A DNA stretch of 64,000 bases from an uncultured Streptomyces sp. (GCF_947488945.1 NZ_CANLBS010000009.1:1-64000); one strand, 5' to 3'. Counted from the first letter of the stretch, positions 8,131-16,450 are shown. Made by a program: numbers and translations. Notes: a model not told the origin generated them from the sequence alone.

Positions 8131-9585
8131 GTGCTGCCCGAATCCATTCCCACCGTACGGCTCACCGCCCAGTACCTCTCCCTCGACGGCCGCCCGCTGA
8201 GCGGGAGCGTCGAGTTCCAGCCGCCGGCCCTGCTCACCCACGCGGAGGCCGACCTCTTCGTCGGCGGCCCGACCGTCGCCTCCCTCGACTCCGAGGGGCG
8301 GATCGACGTCACCCTCCCGGCGACCGACGCCGAGGGCTGGAACCCCTTCGGCTGGACGTACGCCGTCACCGAGCGGATCGCGGGCGTCGGCCGCAACCGC
8401 GCCTACCGCATCGCCCTGCCCGCCGCCGTCTCCGAGATGGACCTGGCCGACATCGCGCCCGCCGATCCCGCGGGGGCGCAGTACGTGAGCGTGCCCGGCC
8501 CGGAGGGGCCGCAGGGCGAACCGGGGCCGCAGGGGCCGGCGGGCCCGGTCCGCTCGGTCAACGGCCACACCGAGACCGACATCGTGCTGGCCGCCGCCGA
8601 CCTCGGCGCCGTCGCCACCTCCGCCGCCGGCCGGGCGGGCGGCATCGCCCAGCTCGACGCCGGGGGCAAGGTGCCTCTCACCCAGCTCCCGGACGGCACC
8701 GGCCAGGGCGTCACCTCCCTCAACGGGAAGACCGGTGCGATCACCCTCGCGGCGGCCGACCTGGGCGCGCTCACCCCCGCCACCGCCGACACCCGCTACC
8801 TCGCCGTCGGCGCCGCCCCGGTGACCTCCGTCAACGGGCAGACCGGTGCGATCACCCTGACCTCCGGTGATCTCGGGGCGGTCTCCGCCGACCAGGCCGT
8901 GCTGCTCACCGGAGCCCAGACGGTGGCCGGGGCCAAGACCTTCTCCACCGTCCCCACCGTCTCCGCCGACCCGGCCAACGGCAACCAGCTCGCGCGCCGC
9001 TCCTACGTGGAGAAGGTGGCGGCCACCGGGGTCTGGACGCCCGCCGCCCTCGGCTTCAAGGCATGGGCGTTCGACCCGGCGACGTCGTCGGTGACCAACC
9101 CGCAGTACTGCATCAACGGGACCGTCTATCTGATCGGCGTCCCCCTGACCGCCGACACGACCATCACCAACGTGGTGTTCTACGTGCCCGGCTTCGCCGG
9201 TTCCGGTCTGGCCGCCACCTCGTACGCGGGGCTCTACAACAGCTCCGGGACCCGGGTCGGCGTCACCGGCACCCTCGACAAACTGATCACCAAGACCGAG
9301 GGCACCACCGTCGTCCTGAAGCTGACCACTGCCTACGCCGCTCCGGCGGGCAACTACTGGGTGGCCCTGCTGATCAACGGACCGGACCCGAAGACCAACG
9401 GCCCGGCCTTCATGGTGGGCGCGAGCGTCGGCAACTTCCCGGGCGGCAGCGCCCGGATCGGGTCCGCGTTCGTCCGGCACGCGCGGCTGTCCACCACCGG
9501 ACAGATCTCGCTGCCCACCCAGTTCACCCCGAGCGCCACCACCGTCATCGCGGACGCCAACGCCATCTGGGCCGCCGTCTCCTGA
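8131..9585 (+). CDS. Tail fibre with collagen-like and SVNG-type repeats
   Basis: This 484-aa protein starts at a GTG preceded by CGGAG. Upstream codons in the same frame overlap the previous gene and lack fibre-like sequence, so I place the start here. Residues 1-125 form an adaptor-like domain. A collagen-type Gly-X-Y stretch (GPEGPQGEPGPQGPAGP) lies around 129-145. Then come three copies of a fibre repeat: VRSVNGHTETDIVLAAADLG, VTSLNGKTGAITLAAADLG and VTSVNGQTGAITLTSGDLG. The tail after KTFSTVPTVSADPANGNQLA is a beta-rich C-terminal head of about 190 residues that could bind a target surface. Such repeats are known from long and short phage tail fibres. No chaperone gene is adjacent. Confidence 0.72.
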   Translation: MLPESIPTVRLTAQYLSLDGRPLSGSVEFQPPALLTHAEADLFVGGPTVASLDSEGRIDVTLPATDAEGWNPFGWTYAVTERIAGVGRNRAYRIALPAAVSEMDLADIAPADPAGAQYVSVPGPEGPQGEPGPQGPAGPVRSVNGHTETDIVLAAADLGAVATSAAGRAGGIAQLDAGGKVPLTQLPDGTGQGVTSLNGKTGAITLAAADLGALTPATADTRYLAVGAAPVTSVNGQTGAITLTSGDLGAVSADQAVLLTGAQTVAGAKTFSTVPTVSADPANGNQLARRSYVEKVAATGVWTPAALGFKAWAFDPATSSVTNPQYCINGTVYLIGVPLTADTTITNVVFYVPGFAGSGLAATSYAGLYNSSGTRVGVTGTLDKLITKTEGTTVVLKLTTAYAAPAGNYWVALLINGPDPKTNGPAFMVGASVGNFPGGSARIGSAFVRHARLSTTGQISLPTQFTPSATTVIADANAIWAAVS

Positions 9586-9675
9586 CCGCTCCCTTCCCCC
9601 GCCGGGCCCGGCCGGTGCGCGACCCGCGCACCGGCCGGGCCCTCCCCTTTTTCCGGCACCACCGCAGGAGTCACC

Positions 9676-10539
9676 ATGGCAACACCGCTCACCGCCGACG
9701 CCCTCGTCGCCGCCCTGACCGCCGAAGGCGTCCAGGTCGTCGAGCACGGCGACTGGCGCACCCACAACCGCAACACCCAGGGCGCCTGGGGCCCGGTGAA
9801 CGGCGTGGTCGTCCACCACACCGTCACCACCGGCACCGACGCCTCGGTCGCCCTCTGCTACGACGGCTACGCCGAGCTGCCGGGCCCGCTCTGCCACGGC
9901 GTCATCGCCAAGGACGGCACCGTCCACCTCGTCGGCAACGGCCGCGCCAACCACGCGGGCCTCGGCGACGACGACGTGCTGGCCGCCGTGGTCAACGAGA
10001 CCGCGCTGCCGGCGCCGGACGAGAACAACACCGACGGCAACACCCGCTTCTACGGCTTCGAGTGCGTCAACCTCGGCGACGGCTCCGACCCGTGGCCCGA
10101 GGCCCAGCTGGAGGCGGTCGCCCGGGTGTCGGCCGCGATCTGCCGGGCGCACCACTGGAACGCCGCCTCGGTCATCGGCCACAAGGAGTGGACCAACACC
10201 AAGATCGACCCCAAGGGCTTCAGCATGGCGTCGATGCGCAACCGGGTGGCCGCCCTGCTGGCCGCCGCCCCCGGCGGCAGCGCCGTGCGTCTCCAGCCGT
10301 TCCCGGGCGCCGCCTTCTTCACGGCCGCGCCGAACTCCACCATCGTGGCCGCGATGGGCGGCCGGCTGGTCGCCGAGGGCTGCTCCGCCTACACCGAGGG
10401 CCCCGGCCCGCAGTGGGGTGAGGCCGACCGCGCCTCGTACGCCCTGTGGCAGCACAAGCTCGGCTACACCGGCGCGGACGCCGACGGCTGGCCGGGCGCC
10501 GGCTCCTGGGCCGCGCTGAAGGTCCCGTACACCGCCTGA
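9676..10539 (+). CDS. N-acetylmuramoyl-L-alanine amidase endolysin, copy 1
   Basis: This 287-aa protein has an N-terminal Amidase_2/PGRP-type domain (about 25-195), which cleaves the bond between N-acetylmuramic acid and L-Ala of peptidoglycan. Likely zinc-site and catalytic elements are VVVHHTVTTG near 45-54, ARVSAAICRAHH and SVIGHKEWTNTKIDP near 168-182. The C-terminal 75 residues (APNSTIVAAMGGRLVAEGCS to the Trp/Gly-rich DADGWPGAGSWAALKVP) form a peptidoglycan-binding module like those of Streptomyces phage endolysins. There is no signal peptide, so export would depend on a holin, and a holin-like gene follows. A CAGGAG ribosome site sits 5 nt before the ATG. The gene is closely related to the second amidase at 11261. 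Confidence 0.85.
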   Translation: MATPLTADALVAALTAEGVQVVEHGDWRTHNRNTQGAWGPVNGVVVHHTVTTGTDASVALCYDGYAELPGPLCHGVIAKDGTVHLVGNGRANHAGLGDDDVLAAVVNETALPAPDENNTDGNTRFYGFECVNLGDGSDPWPEAQLEAVARVSAAICRAHHWNAASVIGHKEWTNTKIDPKGFSMASMRNRVAALLAAAPGGSAVRLQPFPGAAFFTAAPNSTIVAAMGGRLVAEGCSAYTEGPGPQWGEADRASYALWQHKLGYTGADADGWPGAGSWAALKVPYTA

Positions 10540-10690
10540 CCCCTGGCGGGGCAGGGCTCCGCACCCCGTCCGCACCGTCCGGCCGGCACCCGTCCTCCGC
10601 GCGCCACCGCTCCGGGGACGGACCGGCCGGCCCGCGCGGCGCCGCCCCTGCGCGCTCCGGGCCGCACGCTCGCACGAAAGGCACTCCGCA

Positions 10691-10945
10691 ATGTCCCCAG
10701 CCACCACCCGCGTCCTGCGCACGGTCCTCCAGACCGCCGTCGGGATCGCCTTCGCCCTGCCCGCCCTGGTGGACGGCGGGGCCCTGCCCCGTTCGCTGCC
10801 CTGGGTGGGCGGCGCCCTCGCCGTCTCCGGTCTGCTGGCCCGGCTGATGGCCGTTCCGGCGGTCCAGAGGCTGCTGCCGGCCTGGCTGACCGCGCCCGAC
10901 GACGCGACCGCCGCCACCGCGACCGGCGAACCGGGGCGCCCATGA
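10691..10945 (+). CDS. Holin-like small membrane protein
   Basis: This 84-aa protein has two predicted membrane segments, VLQTAVGIAFALPALV (about 10-25) and LPWVGGALAVSGLLARLM (about 36-53), and a hydrophilic C-terminal tail. Its size, topology and place between an endolysin and a second small membrane protein fit a phage holin, which permeabilises the membrane so that a cytoplasmic amidase reaches the wall. No conserved holin signature is strong enough to name a family. The stop overlaps the next gene's ATG by 4 nt (ATGA). The corresponding place in the second lysis cassette holds only a 23-codon frame. Confidence 0.6.
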   Translation: MSPATTRVLRTVLQTAVGIAFALPALVDGGALPRSLPWVGGALAVSGLLARLMAVPAVQRLLPAWLTAPDDATAATATGEPGRP

Positions 10946-11211
10946 CGCCGACCGACGCCCACGCGCACGACCCGGTCGCCGACGCCCGCGAACTGGAGCG
11001 CCTGCGGGGAACCCTGGAGGCCGGGTTCGCCCGGGTCGACGGCTCCCTGGCGCTGCTCGTCCAGCGCAGCGACCGGACCGACCGGCAGCTCACCGACCAC
11101 GAGGCACGGCTCGACGCGCTGGAACGCGGGCGCTGGCCGATGGCCAGCATCGGCGCCCTCACCGCACTCGCCGTCGCCCTCCTCACCCTGTGGGAGATCC
11201 TGGCGCGCTGA
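10942..11211 (+). CDS. Coiled-coil/single-TM lysis-cassette protein, copy 1
   Basis: This 89-aa protein consists of a charged coiled coil (ELERLRGTLEAGFARVDGSL, about 14-33, continuing through DRQLTDHEARLDALER) and one C-terminal membrane helix (IGALTALAVALLTLWEIL). This is the layout of XhlA/BhlA-type accessory lysis proteins, though I infer that from architecture rather than a recognised family. It starts inside the stop codon of the holin-like gene. It is about two-thirds identical by eye to the protein encoded at 12249-12512, which shows that the lysis block was duplicated. Confidence 0.6.
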   Translation: MTPTDAHAHDPVADARELERLRGTLEAGFARVDGSLALLVQRSDRTDRQLTDHEARLDALERGRWPMASIGALTALAVALLTLWEILAR

Positions 11212-11260
11212 GGCCGCAGCCCGTCCGGTTCCCGCGCCCGATCCCCAGCGAAGGACCACC

Positions 11261-12163
11261 ATGGCCACACCCCTGACCGCCGCCGCCCTGCTCGCCGCCC
11301 TGAAGGCCGAGGGCCTGACCGTCGTCGAGCACGGCGGCTGGCGCACCCACAACCGCAACGCCAAGGGCGCCTGGGGCCCGGTGAACGGTGTGATGATCCA
11401 TCACACCGTCACCTCCGGCACCGCCGCCACCGTCGCCCTCTGCTCCTCGGGACGCTCCGACCTGCCCGGCCCGCTCTGCCACGGGGTCATCGCCAAGGAC
11501 GGCACCGTCCACCTCGTCGGCAACGGCCGCGCCAACCACGCCGGTTCGGGCGATCCGGACGTGCTGGCCGCGGTCGTCGCCGAGCGCGGCACGCTGCCCG
11601 CGCCCCGCCGGAGCGGCGCCGACGGCAACACCCGTTTCTACGGCTTCGAGTGCGAGAACCTCGGCAACGGCAAGGACCCGTGGCCGGAGGCCCAGCTCAA
11701 CGCCGTCACCAGGGCGTCGGCCGCGCTGTGCCGGGCCCACGGCTGGAGCGCCGCGTCGGTCATCGGCCACAAGGAGTGGACCAGCGCGAAGATCGACCCG
11801 GTCGGCTTCACCATGGCGTCCCTGCGCGCCCGGATCGCCGCCCGCCTCGCCTCCGGCGCGTCCACCGGCCCGGCCGGGTCCACCGGAGGCGGGGCGTCCA
11901 CCGGAGCCGGCGCCCTGGAGCCGTTCCCCGGCGCCGCCTGGTTCAGGAAGGCGCCGAGGTCGGCCATCGTCACGGCCATGGGCCGGCGCCTGGTCGCCGT
12001 CGGCTGCTCCGCCTACCGCACCGGGCCCGGCCCGCAGTGGACCGAGGCCGACCGGGCGGGCTACGCCCGGTGGCAGCGCAAGCTCGGCTACTCCGGCACG
12101 GACGCCGACGGCTGGCCGGGCAGCGCGTCCTGGGCCGCGCTGAAGGTCCCCCATACCTCCTGA
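11261..12163 (+). CDS. N-acetylmuramoyl-L-alanine amidase endolysin, copy 2
   Basis: This 300-aa paralogue of the amidase at 9676 has the same Amidase_2 domain (VMIHHTVTSG, PLCHGVIAKDG and SVIGHKEWTSAKIDP) and the same C-terminal wall-binding module (SAIVTAMGRRLVAVGCS to DADGWPGSASWAALKVP). The two differ mainly in the interdomain linker, which here carries a Gly/Ser/Thr insertion (ASTGPAGSTGGGASTGAG), and at scattered surface positions. An AAGGA site precedes the ATG. The active-site elements are intact in both copies, so neither looks like a pseudogene. Having two near-identical lysins in one tail module is unusual and suggests a recent tandem duplication. Confidence 0.83.
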   Translation: MATPLTAAALLAALKAEGLTVVEHGGWRTHNRNAKGAWGPVNGVMIHHTVTSGTAATVALCSSGRSDLPGPLCHGVIAKDGTVHLVGNGRANHAGSGDPDVLAAVVAERGTLPAPRRSGADGNTRFYGFECENLGNGKDPWPEAQLNAVTRASAALCRAHGWSAASVIGHKEWTSAKIDPVGFTMASLRARIAARLASGASTGPAGSTGGGASTGAGALEPFPGAAWFRKAPRSAIVTAMGRRLVAVGCSAYRTGPGPQWTEADRAGYARWQRKLGYSGTDADGWPGSASWAALKVPHTS

Positions 12164-12180
12164 AAGGGCGTGATCAGCTC

Positions 12181-12252
12181 ATGGAGACACCCACCCGGAC
12201 GTCCCCGGGGTACCCCACGACCGCCGCGCACGACCAGGGGGTGCCCGGGTGA
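12181..12252 (+). pseudogene. 23-codon remnant in the holin position of cassette 2
   Basis: A short frame (METPTRTSPGYPTTAAHDQG plus three residues) starts 17 nt after the second amidase, behind an AAAGGG ribosome site, and its TGA overlaps the GTG of the next gene. In the first cassette this position holds an 84-aa holin-like protein that overlaps the coiled-coil gene in the same way. I read this frame as the 3' remnant of a deleted holin gene, kept because it still couples translation to the gene downstream. It could also simply be a leader frame with no history. Confidence 0.4.
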
Positions 12253-12512
12253 CCGGGCCGGTGCACCAGGAGACCTCGGCCGTCGCCGTCGAACTGGAAC
12301 GCCTGCGGGGCACGGCCGAGGCCGGCTTCGCGCGCGTCGACGGCGCGTTCGCGCTCCTGGTGCAGCGCAGCGACCAGAGCGACCGGCAGCTCACGGAGCA
12401 CGAGATCCGCCTCGGCGACCTCGAACGCAACCGCTGGCCGCTGGCCAGCATCGGCGCCCTCACCGCCGTCACCACCGCCGCCCTCGCCCTGTGGGGCCTG
12501 CGGCCGCACTGA
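12249..12512 (+). CDS. Coiled-coil/single-TM lysis-cassette protein, copy 2
   Basis: This 87-aa protein has the same layout as the protein at 10942: a coiled coil (ELERLRGTAEAGFARVDGAF, then DRQLTEHEIRLGDLERNRW) and one C-terminal membrane helix (IGALTAVTTAALALWGL). The GTG start lies in the stop of the short upstream frame (GTGA). It is the last gene of the rightward tail-like operon and is followed by a strong hairpin at 12533-12567. Function is inferred as accessory lysis or membrane attachment. Confidence 0.58.
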   Translation: MTGPVHQETSAVAVELERLRGTAEAGFARVDGAFALLVQRSDQSDRQLTEHEIRLGDLERNRWPLASIGALTAVTTAALALWGLRPH

Positions 12513-12532
12513 GGGCCGGCGGTGCGGCCCGT

Positions 12533-12567
12533 GCGGCCGGTCCCGTGCGCGGCGCGGGACCGGCCGC
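12533..12567. terminator. Bidirectional terminator between lysis cassette and AfsR-like gene
   Basis: Two 13-nt arms (GCGGCCGGTCCCG and CGGGACCGGCCGC) pair perfectly around a 9-nt loop between convergent genes. There is no U-run, as is common in Streptomyces terminators. Confidence 0.6.
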
Positions 12568-12584
12568 GCTCCCCTCCCGCCCCG

Positions 12585-15404
12585 TCAGCCCCGGCCGCGC
12601 TCTTTGCCCGCCCCCGTCAGCCGGGCCCGCGCGTCCTCGGCCGCCGGGTCCCCCAATTCGTCGAAGATGCCCGCGGCCCGGCGCCAGACGTCGGCCGCCG
12701 CGGTGGGCTCGCCCATCGCCGCGCGGGTGTCGCCGAGCCGCACCAGGGTCTCCGCCTCGTGGTAGCGGTCGGCGGAGGCGCGGAACAGCTCGACGGCCCG
12801 CTCGTAGGACTCCGCCGCCTCGTCGTGCCGGGCCAGCCGGTCGTACGCGAAGCCCAGGCTGTCGAGGGTGGCGGCCTGGCCGTTGCGGTCGCCGATGAGG
12901 CGCTGGCGGGCCAGCGCCTCGGTGCACCGGGCGATGGCCCGGGGATAGTCGCCGGCCGTGGCGTGCAGCCACCCGATGGCGTTCAGGGTCCTCGCCTCCC
13001 CCGCCGCGTGCCCGGCCCCGCGCTGCAACCGCAGCGCCTCGGTGCCGTGGGCCAGCGCCTCGTCCGGCCGCTTGCGCAGGTGGCAGACCTCCATGTGGTT
13101 GTGCAGCGTCTGCGCGCGGCCCAGCGGGTCGCCGAGCCGGCCGTAGAGCTCGTGGGCCCGCCGCAGGCTGTCCTCCGCCGCGTCGAAGTCGCCGAGCCGG
13201 GTGGAGGCGCGGGCCAGCAGCCGGTGGGCGGTGGCCTGACCGGCCACGTCGCCGATCCGCTCCGCCGCGGCGAGCGCGATCCGCTGGCCCGCCAACTGGT
13301 CCCGCCACAGCCCGCGCGGCGCGGAGTACGCGGTCAGCGCCCAGGCGAGCTGCCAGGCGTACGCCTCGAAGCCCGTCTCCGCCGCCCGCCGGACCGCCCG
13401 CAGCAGGACGGGGCGTTCGGCGGTGAACCAGGCGAGCGCCGCCGCGTGGTCGGCGGGCGGCGCCCCGGTGCGGTCCGGGAGCGGCGGCACGGGGGTGATC
13501 GTCAGCCACTGCGGCTGGAGGAGTGCGGCGGCGGGCAGCGCCTGGTGCAGGTAGTGGTCGAACAACCGGCGCAGCGCGGCCCGCCGTTCGCCGGTCCGGT
13601 CCGCCGGACGGGCCAGTGAGGCCGCGTAGGAGCGCAGCAGGTCGTGGAAGGCGTACCGGTTCGGGACGTGCTCGGAGAGCAGGCTCAGCCGGGTCAGTTC
13701 GCGCAGCGACGGGGCGACGGCCGCCTCCGGCTCCCCGGCGAGGGCGGCGGCGGCCTGCGCGGTCAGGTCCGGTCCCGGGTGGAGTCCCAGCAGCCGGAAG
13801 AGGCGCGCGGCGGGGGTGCTGAGGGCGAGGTAGGACCAGGAGAAGACGCGGCGGGCGTCGCCCTCGGCCATGGCGCCCGGCCGCGCCCCGTCCGGGCGCA
13901 GTTCGGCCGCGAAGGTGTCGAGGGGGAAGGCGGGATGGGCGGCGGCCCGTGCGGAGACGATCGACAGGGCGAGCGGCAGTCCTCCGGTCGCGGCGATGAT
14001 CGAGGCGACCGCCTCGGGCTCGGCGTCGAGCCGCCCCGCCCCGAGCCGCCCGGCCAGCAGACTCGCCGCCTCCTCGTCGGGGAGCACGTCCAGGGCCAGC
14101 GGCCACGCCCCCTCGGCCGCGACCAGCCCGTCGAGCCGGTTGCGGCTGGTGATCACCACCAGGCCCGCGCCCGGCAGCAGGTGGCGCACCTGCTCCTCGT
14201 CCCGCGCGTTGTCGAGGACCACGAGCATGCGGCGGGAGGCCAGCAGGCTGCGGAAGAGCCCCGCGCGCGCCTCCAGCCCCTGGGGTATCCGGGACAGCGG
14301 GACGTCCAGCGCCTCCAGGAAGCCGTGCAACGCGCCGAGCGGAGTGACCTCGTCCGCCGCGTCGTAGCCGCGGAGGTTCACGTAGAGGTGTCCGTCGGGG
14401 TAGCGGTCGGCCGTCCGGCGTGCCCAGTGCAGGGCCAGGGCCGTCTTGCCGACCCCCGCCATCCCGGAGACCACCGCGACGGCGGTGGTCTCCGCGTTCT
14501 CCCGCTGCTCGGCGCAGAGGGCGTCGAGACGGGCCAGTTCCCCGGCCCGGCCCACGAAGTGCGCGACCGACGCGGGCAGTTGCTCGGGGCGTACGCGGGC
14601 GGGGGCGGCTCCGGGCCGGGGCGCGGCCGGGAGGTCCGCGGGGCCCTCCTGGAGGCTGGGGCGGTGGTGCAGGATGTCGTCGTACAGCCGGGTCAGGGCG
14701 GGCAGCGGGTCGAGTCCGGTCTCCTTCGCGACCGCCCGCCGCGCCTGCCGGTAGGCGTCGAGCGCACCGGAGACGTCGCCGATGCGGTAGAGCGCCAGCA
14801 TCAGGTGCCCCCAGGCGCGTTGCCGCAGCGGGTGCCGGTCGAGCAGGTCGCGCAGCCGGCAGACCGCTCCGGCGGCGCCGCCCACCCCGAGCAGCGCCTC
14901 GGCGTAGTCCTCCTCGGCGATCAGCCGCCGCTCCCCCGCCCGCGCGACGTGGGCGGCCAGCCGGGGCGAGAGCGGCAGGCCGGCCAGTGCCGCGGTGCCG
15001 CGCCAGAATCCCAGGGCCGCGGACAGTTCGGTCCCGGCGGCGGCCGGGTCACCGGCGGCGAGCGCGGCGCGCCCGCGTTCGGCGGCGCTGTCGAAGAGGT
15101 CCAGATCGCGTTCGCCGGGCTCCACCCGCAGCAGATAACCGCCGGTCACCGCCGGCATGCGTTCCGCGGAGCCGTCGCCGAGCGACAGCCGCAACCCCCG
15201 TGCGTAGGTGCGCAGGTTGGCCGCGGCCGACGCCGGGGCCGCGTCGCCCCAGAGCACCGAGGTGAGGTCCTCGACGCCGACGACCTCGCCCGGACGCAGC
15301 ACCAGGGCCGCCAGCAGGAGGCGCTGCTTGACCGGCCCCAGCGGGACCTCCCGGTCGTCGCGCACCACCCTGAGGGGACCAAGAACGTCGAAACGCACGG
15401 GCAC
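12585..15404 (-). CDS. Large SARP (AfsR-like) regulator with NB-ARC and TPR domains
   Basis: This 939-aa protein has an OmpR-type winged-helix DNA-binding domain at the N-terminus (VLGPLRVVRDDREVPLG to GGYLLRVEPGERDLDL, about 7-103), a bacterial transcriptional activation domain (about 110-250, ending GLDPLPALTRLYDDIL), an NB-ARC ATPase with P-loop GMAGVGKT near 314-321 and VVITSRNRLDG, and a C-terminal TPR array from about 650 on. This is the AfsR architecture: an ATP-dependent activator of secondary-metabolite genes. It starts with GTG. An overlapping ATG two bases upstream is in another frame. It sits between the tail module and the peptide cluster, divergent from a second, small SARP gene, so it may control either. 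Its DNA target is unknown. Confidence 0.82.
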   Translation of the reverse strand: MPVRFDVLGPLRVVRDDREVPLGPVKQRLLLAALVLRPGEVVGVEDLTSVLWGDAAPASAAANLRTYARGLRLSLGDGSAERMPAVTGGYLLRVEPGERDLDLFDSAAERGRAALAAGDPAAAGTELSAALGFWRGTAALAGLPLSPRLAAHVARAGERRLIAEEDYAEALLGVGGAAGAVCRLRDLLDRHPLRQRAWGHLMLALYRIGDVSGALDAYRQARRAVAKETGLDPLPALTRLYDDILHHRPSLQEGPADLPAAPRPGAAPARVRPEQLPASVAHFVGRAGELARLDALCAEQRENAETTAVAVVSGMAGVGKTALALHWARRTADRYPDGHLYVNLRGYDAADEVTPLGALHGFLEALDVPLSRIPQGLEARAGLFRSLLASRRMLVVLDNARDEEQVRHLLPGAGLVVITSRNRLDGLVAAEGAWPLALDVLPDEEAASLLAGRLGAGRLDAEPEAVASIIAATGGLPLALSIVSARAAAHPAFPLDTFAAELRPDGARPGAMAEGDARRVFSWSYLALSTPAARLFRLLGLHPGPDLTAQAAAALAGEPEAAVAPSLRELTRLSLLSEHVPNRYAFHDLLRSYAASLARPADRTGERRAALRRLFDHYLHQALPAAALLQPQWLTITPVPPLPDRTGAPPADHAAALAWFTAERPVLLRAVRRAAETGFEAYAWQLAWALTAYSAPRGLWRDQLAGQRIALAAAERIGDVAGQATAHRLLARASTRLGDFDAAEDSLRRAHELYGRLGDPLGRAQTLHNHMEVCHLRKRPDEALAHGTEALRLQRGAGHAAGEARTLNAIGWLHATAGDYPRAIARCTEALARQRLIGDRNGQAATLDSLGFAYDRLARHDEAAESYERAVELFRASADRYHEAETLVRLGDTRAAMGEPTAAADVWRRAAGIFDELGDPAAEDARARLTGAGKERGRG

Positions 15405-15646
15405 CGTCCATTGTGACGCCGAAGGGCACGTCCCTGTACCGCGATTGTGCGCAGGCTATACGGAGATCATCACACCCGTCACCTAGCATTCCCCCCGTCC
15501 CACCGACCCCGGTGGTCCGGGCCCCTACGTGCCCGATCCGAACGGCCCGCACCGTCCGCGCGCGCCCCGCGCCGCGGCACCTCTTTTTGCCCGGCTTACC
15601 CGACATGCGTGGAAGCGTTTTTTGGTGAATCGCAAGGAGATCGTGC
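15405..15646. promoter_or_regulatory. Divergent promoter region of the two SARP genes
   Basis: This 242-nt gap lies between divergent regulator genes and must hold both promoters. A CTATAC on the plus strand (GTATAG on the minus) near 15454-15459 and CTTTTTGCCCGGCTTACCC near 15581-15599 are the only non-GC-rich stretches. I cannot assign boxes or SARP heptamer repeats reliably. AAGGAG six to seven bases before the GTG at 15647 is the ribosome site of the small SARP. Confidence 0.35.
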
Positions 15647-16435
15647 GTGAGGTACGAAATACTCGGCCCTGTCCGTGCCGTGGCGGGCGATGTCGTGATC
15701 GACGTCGGTCCCGCCAAGATGCAGTTGCTGCTCACCGCGCTACTCGTGGACGCGGGACGGACCGTGACCGCGTCGCAGCTCGTCGCGGAGCTGTGGGGCG
15801 ACCGTCCGCCCCGGCGGGCGGCGGCCGCACTGCACGTGTACATCTCCCAGTCGAGGAAACTGCTCGCGGGGCTCGCGGATCCCGCGGCGGCCGACTGCGG
15901 TTCCGGGACGCCGCTGGTGACCCGGTCCCCGGGGTACGCCTTCCAGCTCGCCGGGGCCGGGCTGGACGCGCGGGAGTTCCAGACCCTCATGGCGGAGGGC
16001 CGGGCCAGCAGCAGGGCGGGGCACCACGAGCGGGCGTCGCGGGCGTTCCGCCGCGCGGCGGCCCTGTGGCGGGGCCCGTGGGTGGGTGACCTGGCCGAGG
16101 GCCCGATCATCAGCACCTTCGCCACCTGGGCCGGCGAGGCCCGGCTGGAGTGCGCGGAGATGCTGATGGAAGCGCATCTGGCCTGCGGGCGGCACCGCGA
16201 GATCATCGCGCCGCTGCGCACCCTGGTCGCCCAGCATCCGCTGCGCGAGGCGTTCCACCGGCTGCTCATGCTGGCGCTGTACCGGTCGGAGCGGCAGGGT
16301 GACGCCCTCATGGCGTACCAGGACGCACGAAGATCCCTGAGGAGAGCCCTGGGCGTCGAGCCGGGGCGGTCACTGAGACAGGTGCAGCAGCAGATCATCT
16401 GCGCGGACCGCTGTCTGGACCTCTCGGCGACCTGA
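15647..16435 (+). CDS. Small SARP-family activator
   Basis: This 262-aa protein has the minimal SARP layout: an N-terminal OmpR-type winged helix (YEILGPVRAVAGDVVIDVGP to SPGYAFQLAGAGLDAREF, about 3-113), with the recognition region ASQLVAELWGDRPPRRAAAA, then a bacterial transcriptional activation domain (about 113-250) ending RRALGVEPGRSLRQVQQQI. Such proteins are pathway-specific activators that bind heptameric direct repeats near the -35 of biosynthetic promoters. The GTG start is chosen because AAGGAG is well placed before it and because the protein begins where SARPs usually do. It is convergent with the MFS gene at the end of the peptide operon, which makes it the best candidate for the cluster's own activator. 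Confidence 0.82.
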   Translation: MRYEILGPVRAVAGDVVIDVGPAKMQLLLTALLVDAGRTVTASQLVAELWGDRPPRRAAAALHVYISQSRKLLAGLADPAAADCGSGTPLVTRSPGYAFQLAGAGLDAREFQTLMAEGRASSRAGHHERASRAFRRAAALWRGPWVGDLAEGPIISTFATWAGEARLECAEMLMEAHLACGRHREIIAPLRTLVAQHPLREAFHRLLMLALYRSERQGDALMAYQDARRSLRRALGVEPGRSLRQVQQQIICADRCLDLSAT

Positions 16436-16450
16436 GCGGTACGCGGACAC

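Noticed and set aside
7918-11364. Long minus-strand frame opposite the fibre and amidase genes
   Set aside because: Gly/Arg/Asp/Val-rich antisense shadow. The plus-strand genes there have clear domains and ribosome sites.
388-12512. Contractile injection system
   Set aside because: No sheath, baseplate wedge, VgrG-like spike or AAA ATPase is visible. The tip genes are of siphophage type.
388-12512. Complete functional prophage
   Set aside because: No integrase, terminase, portal, capsid, replication genes or attachment repeats are in view, although the left side is cut by the window edge.
12522-15416. Plus-strand frames opposite the AfsR-like gene
   Set aside because: Gly/Arg/Pro/Gln-rich composition only. 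The minus-strand protein has full SARP/NB-ARC/TPR architecture.
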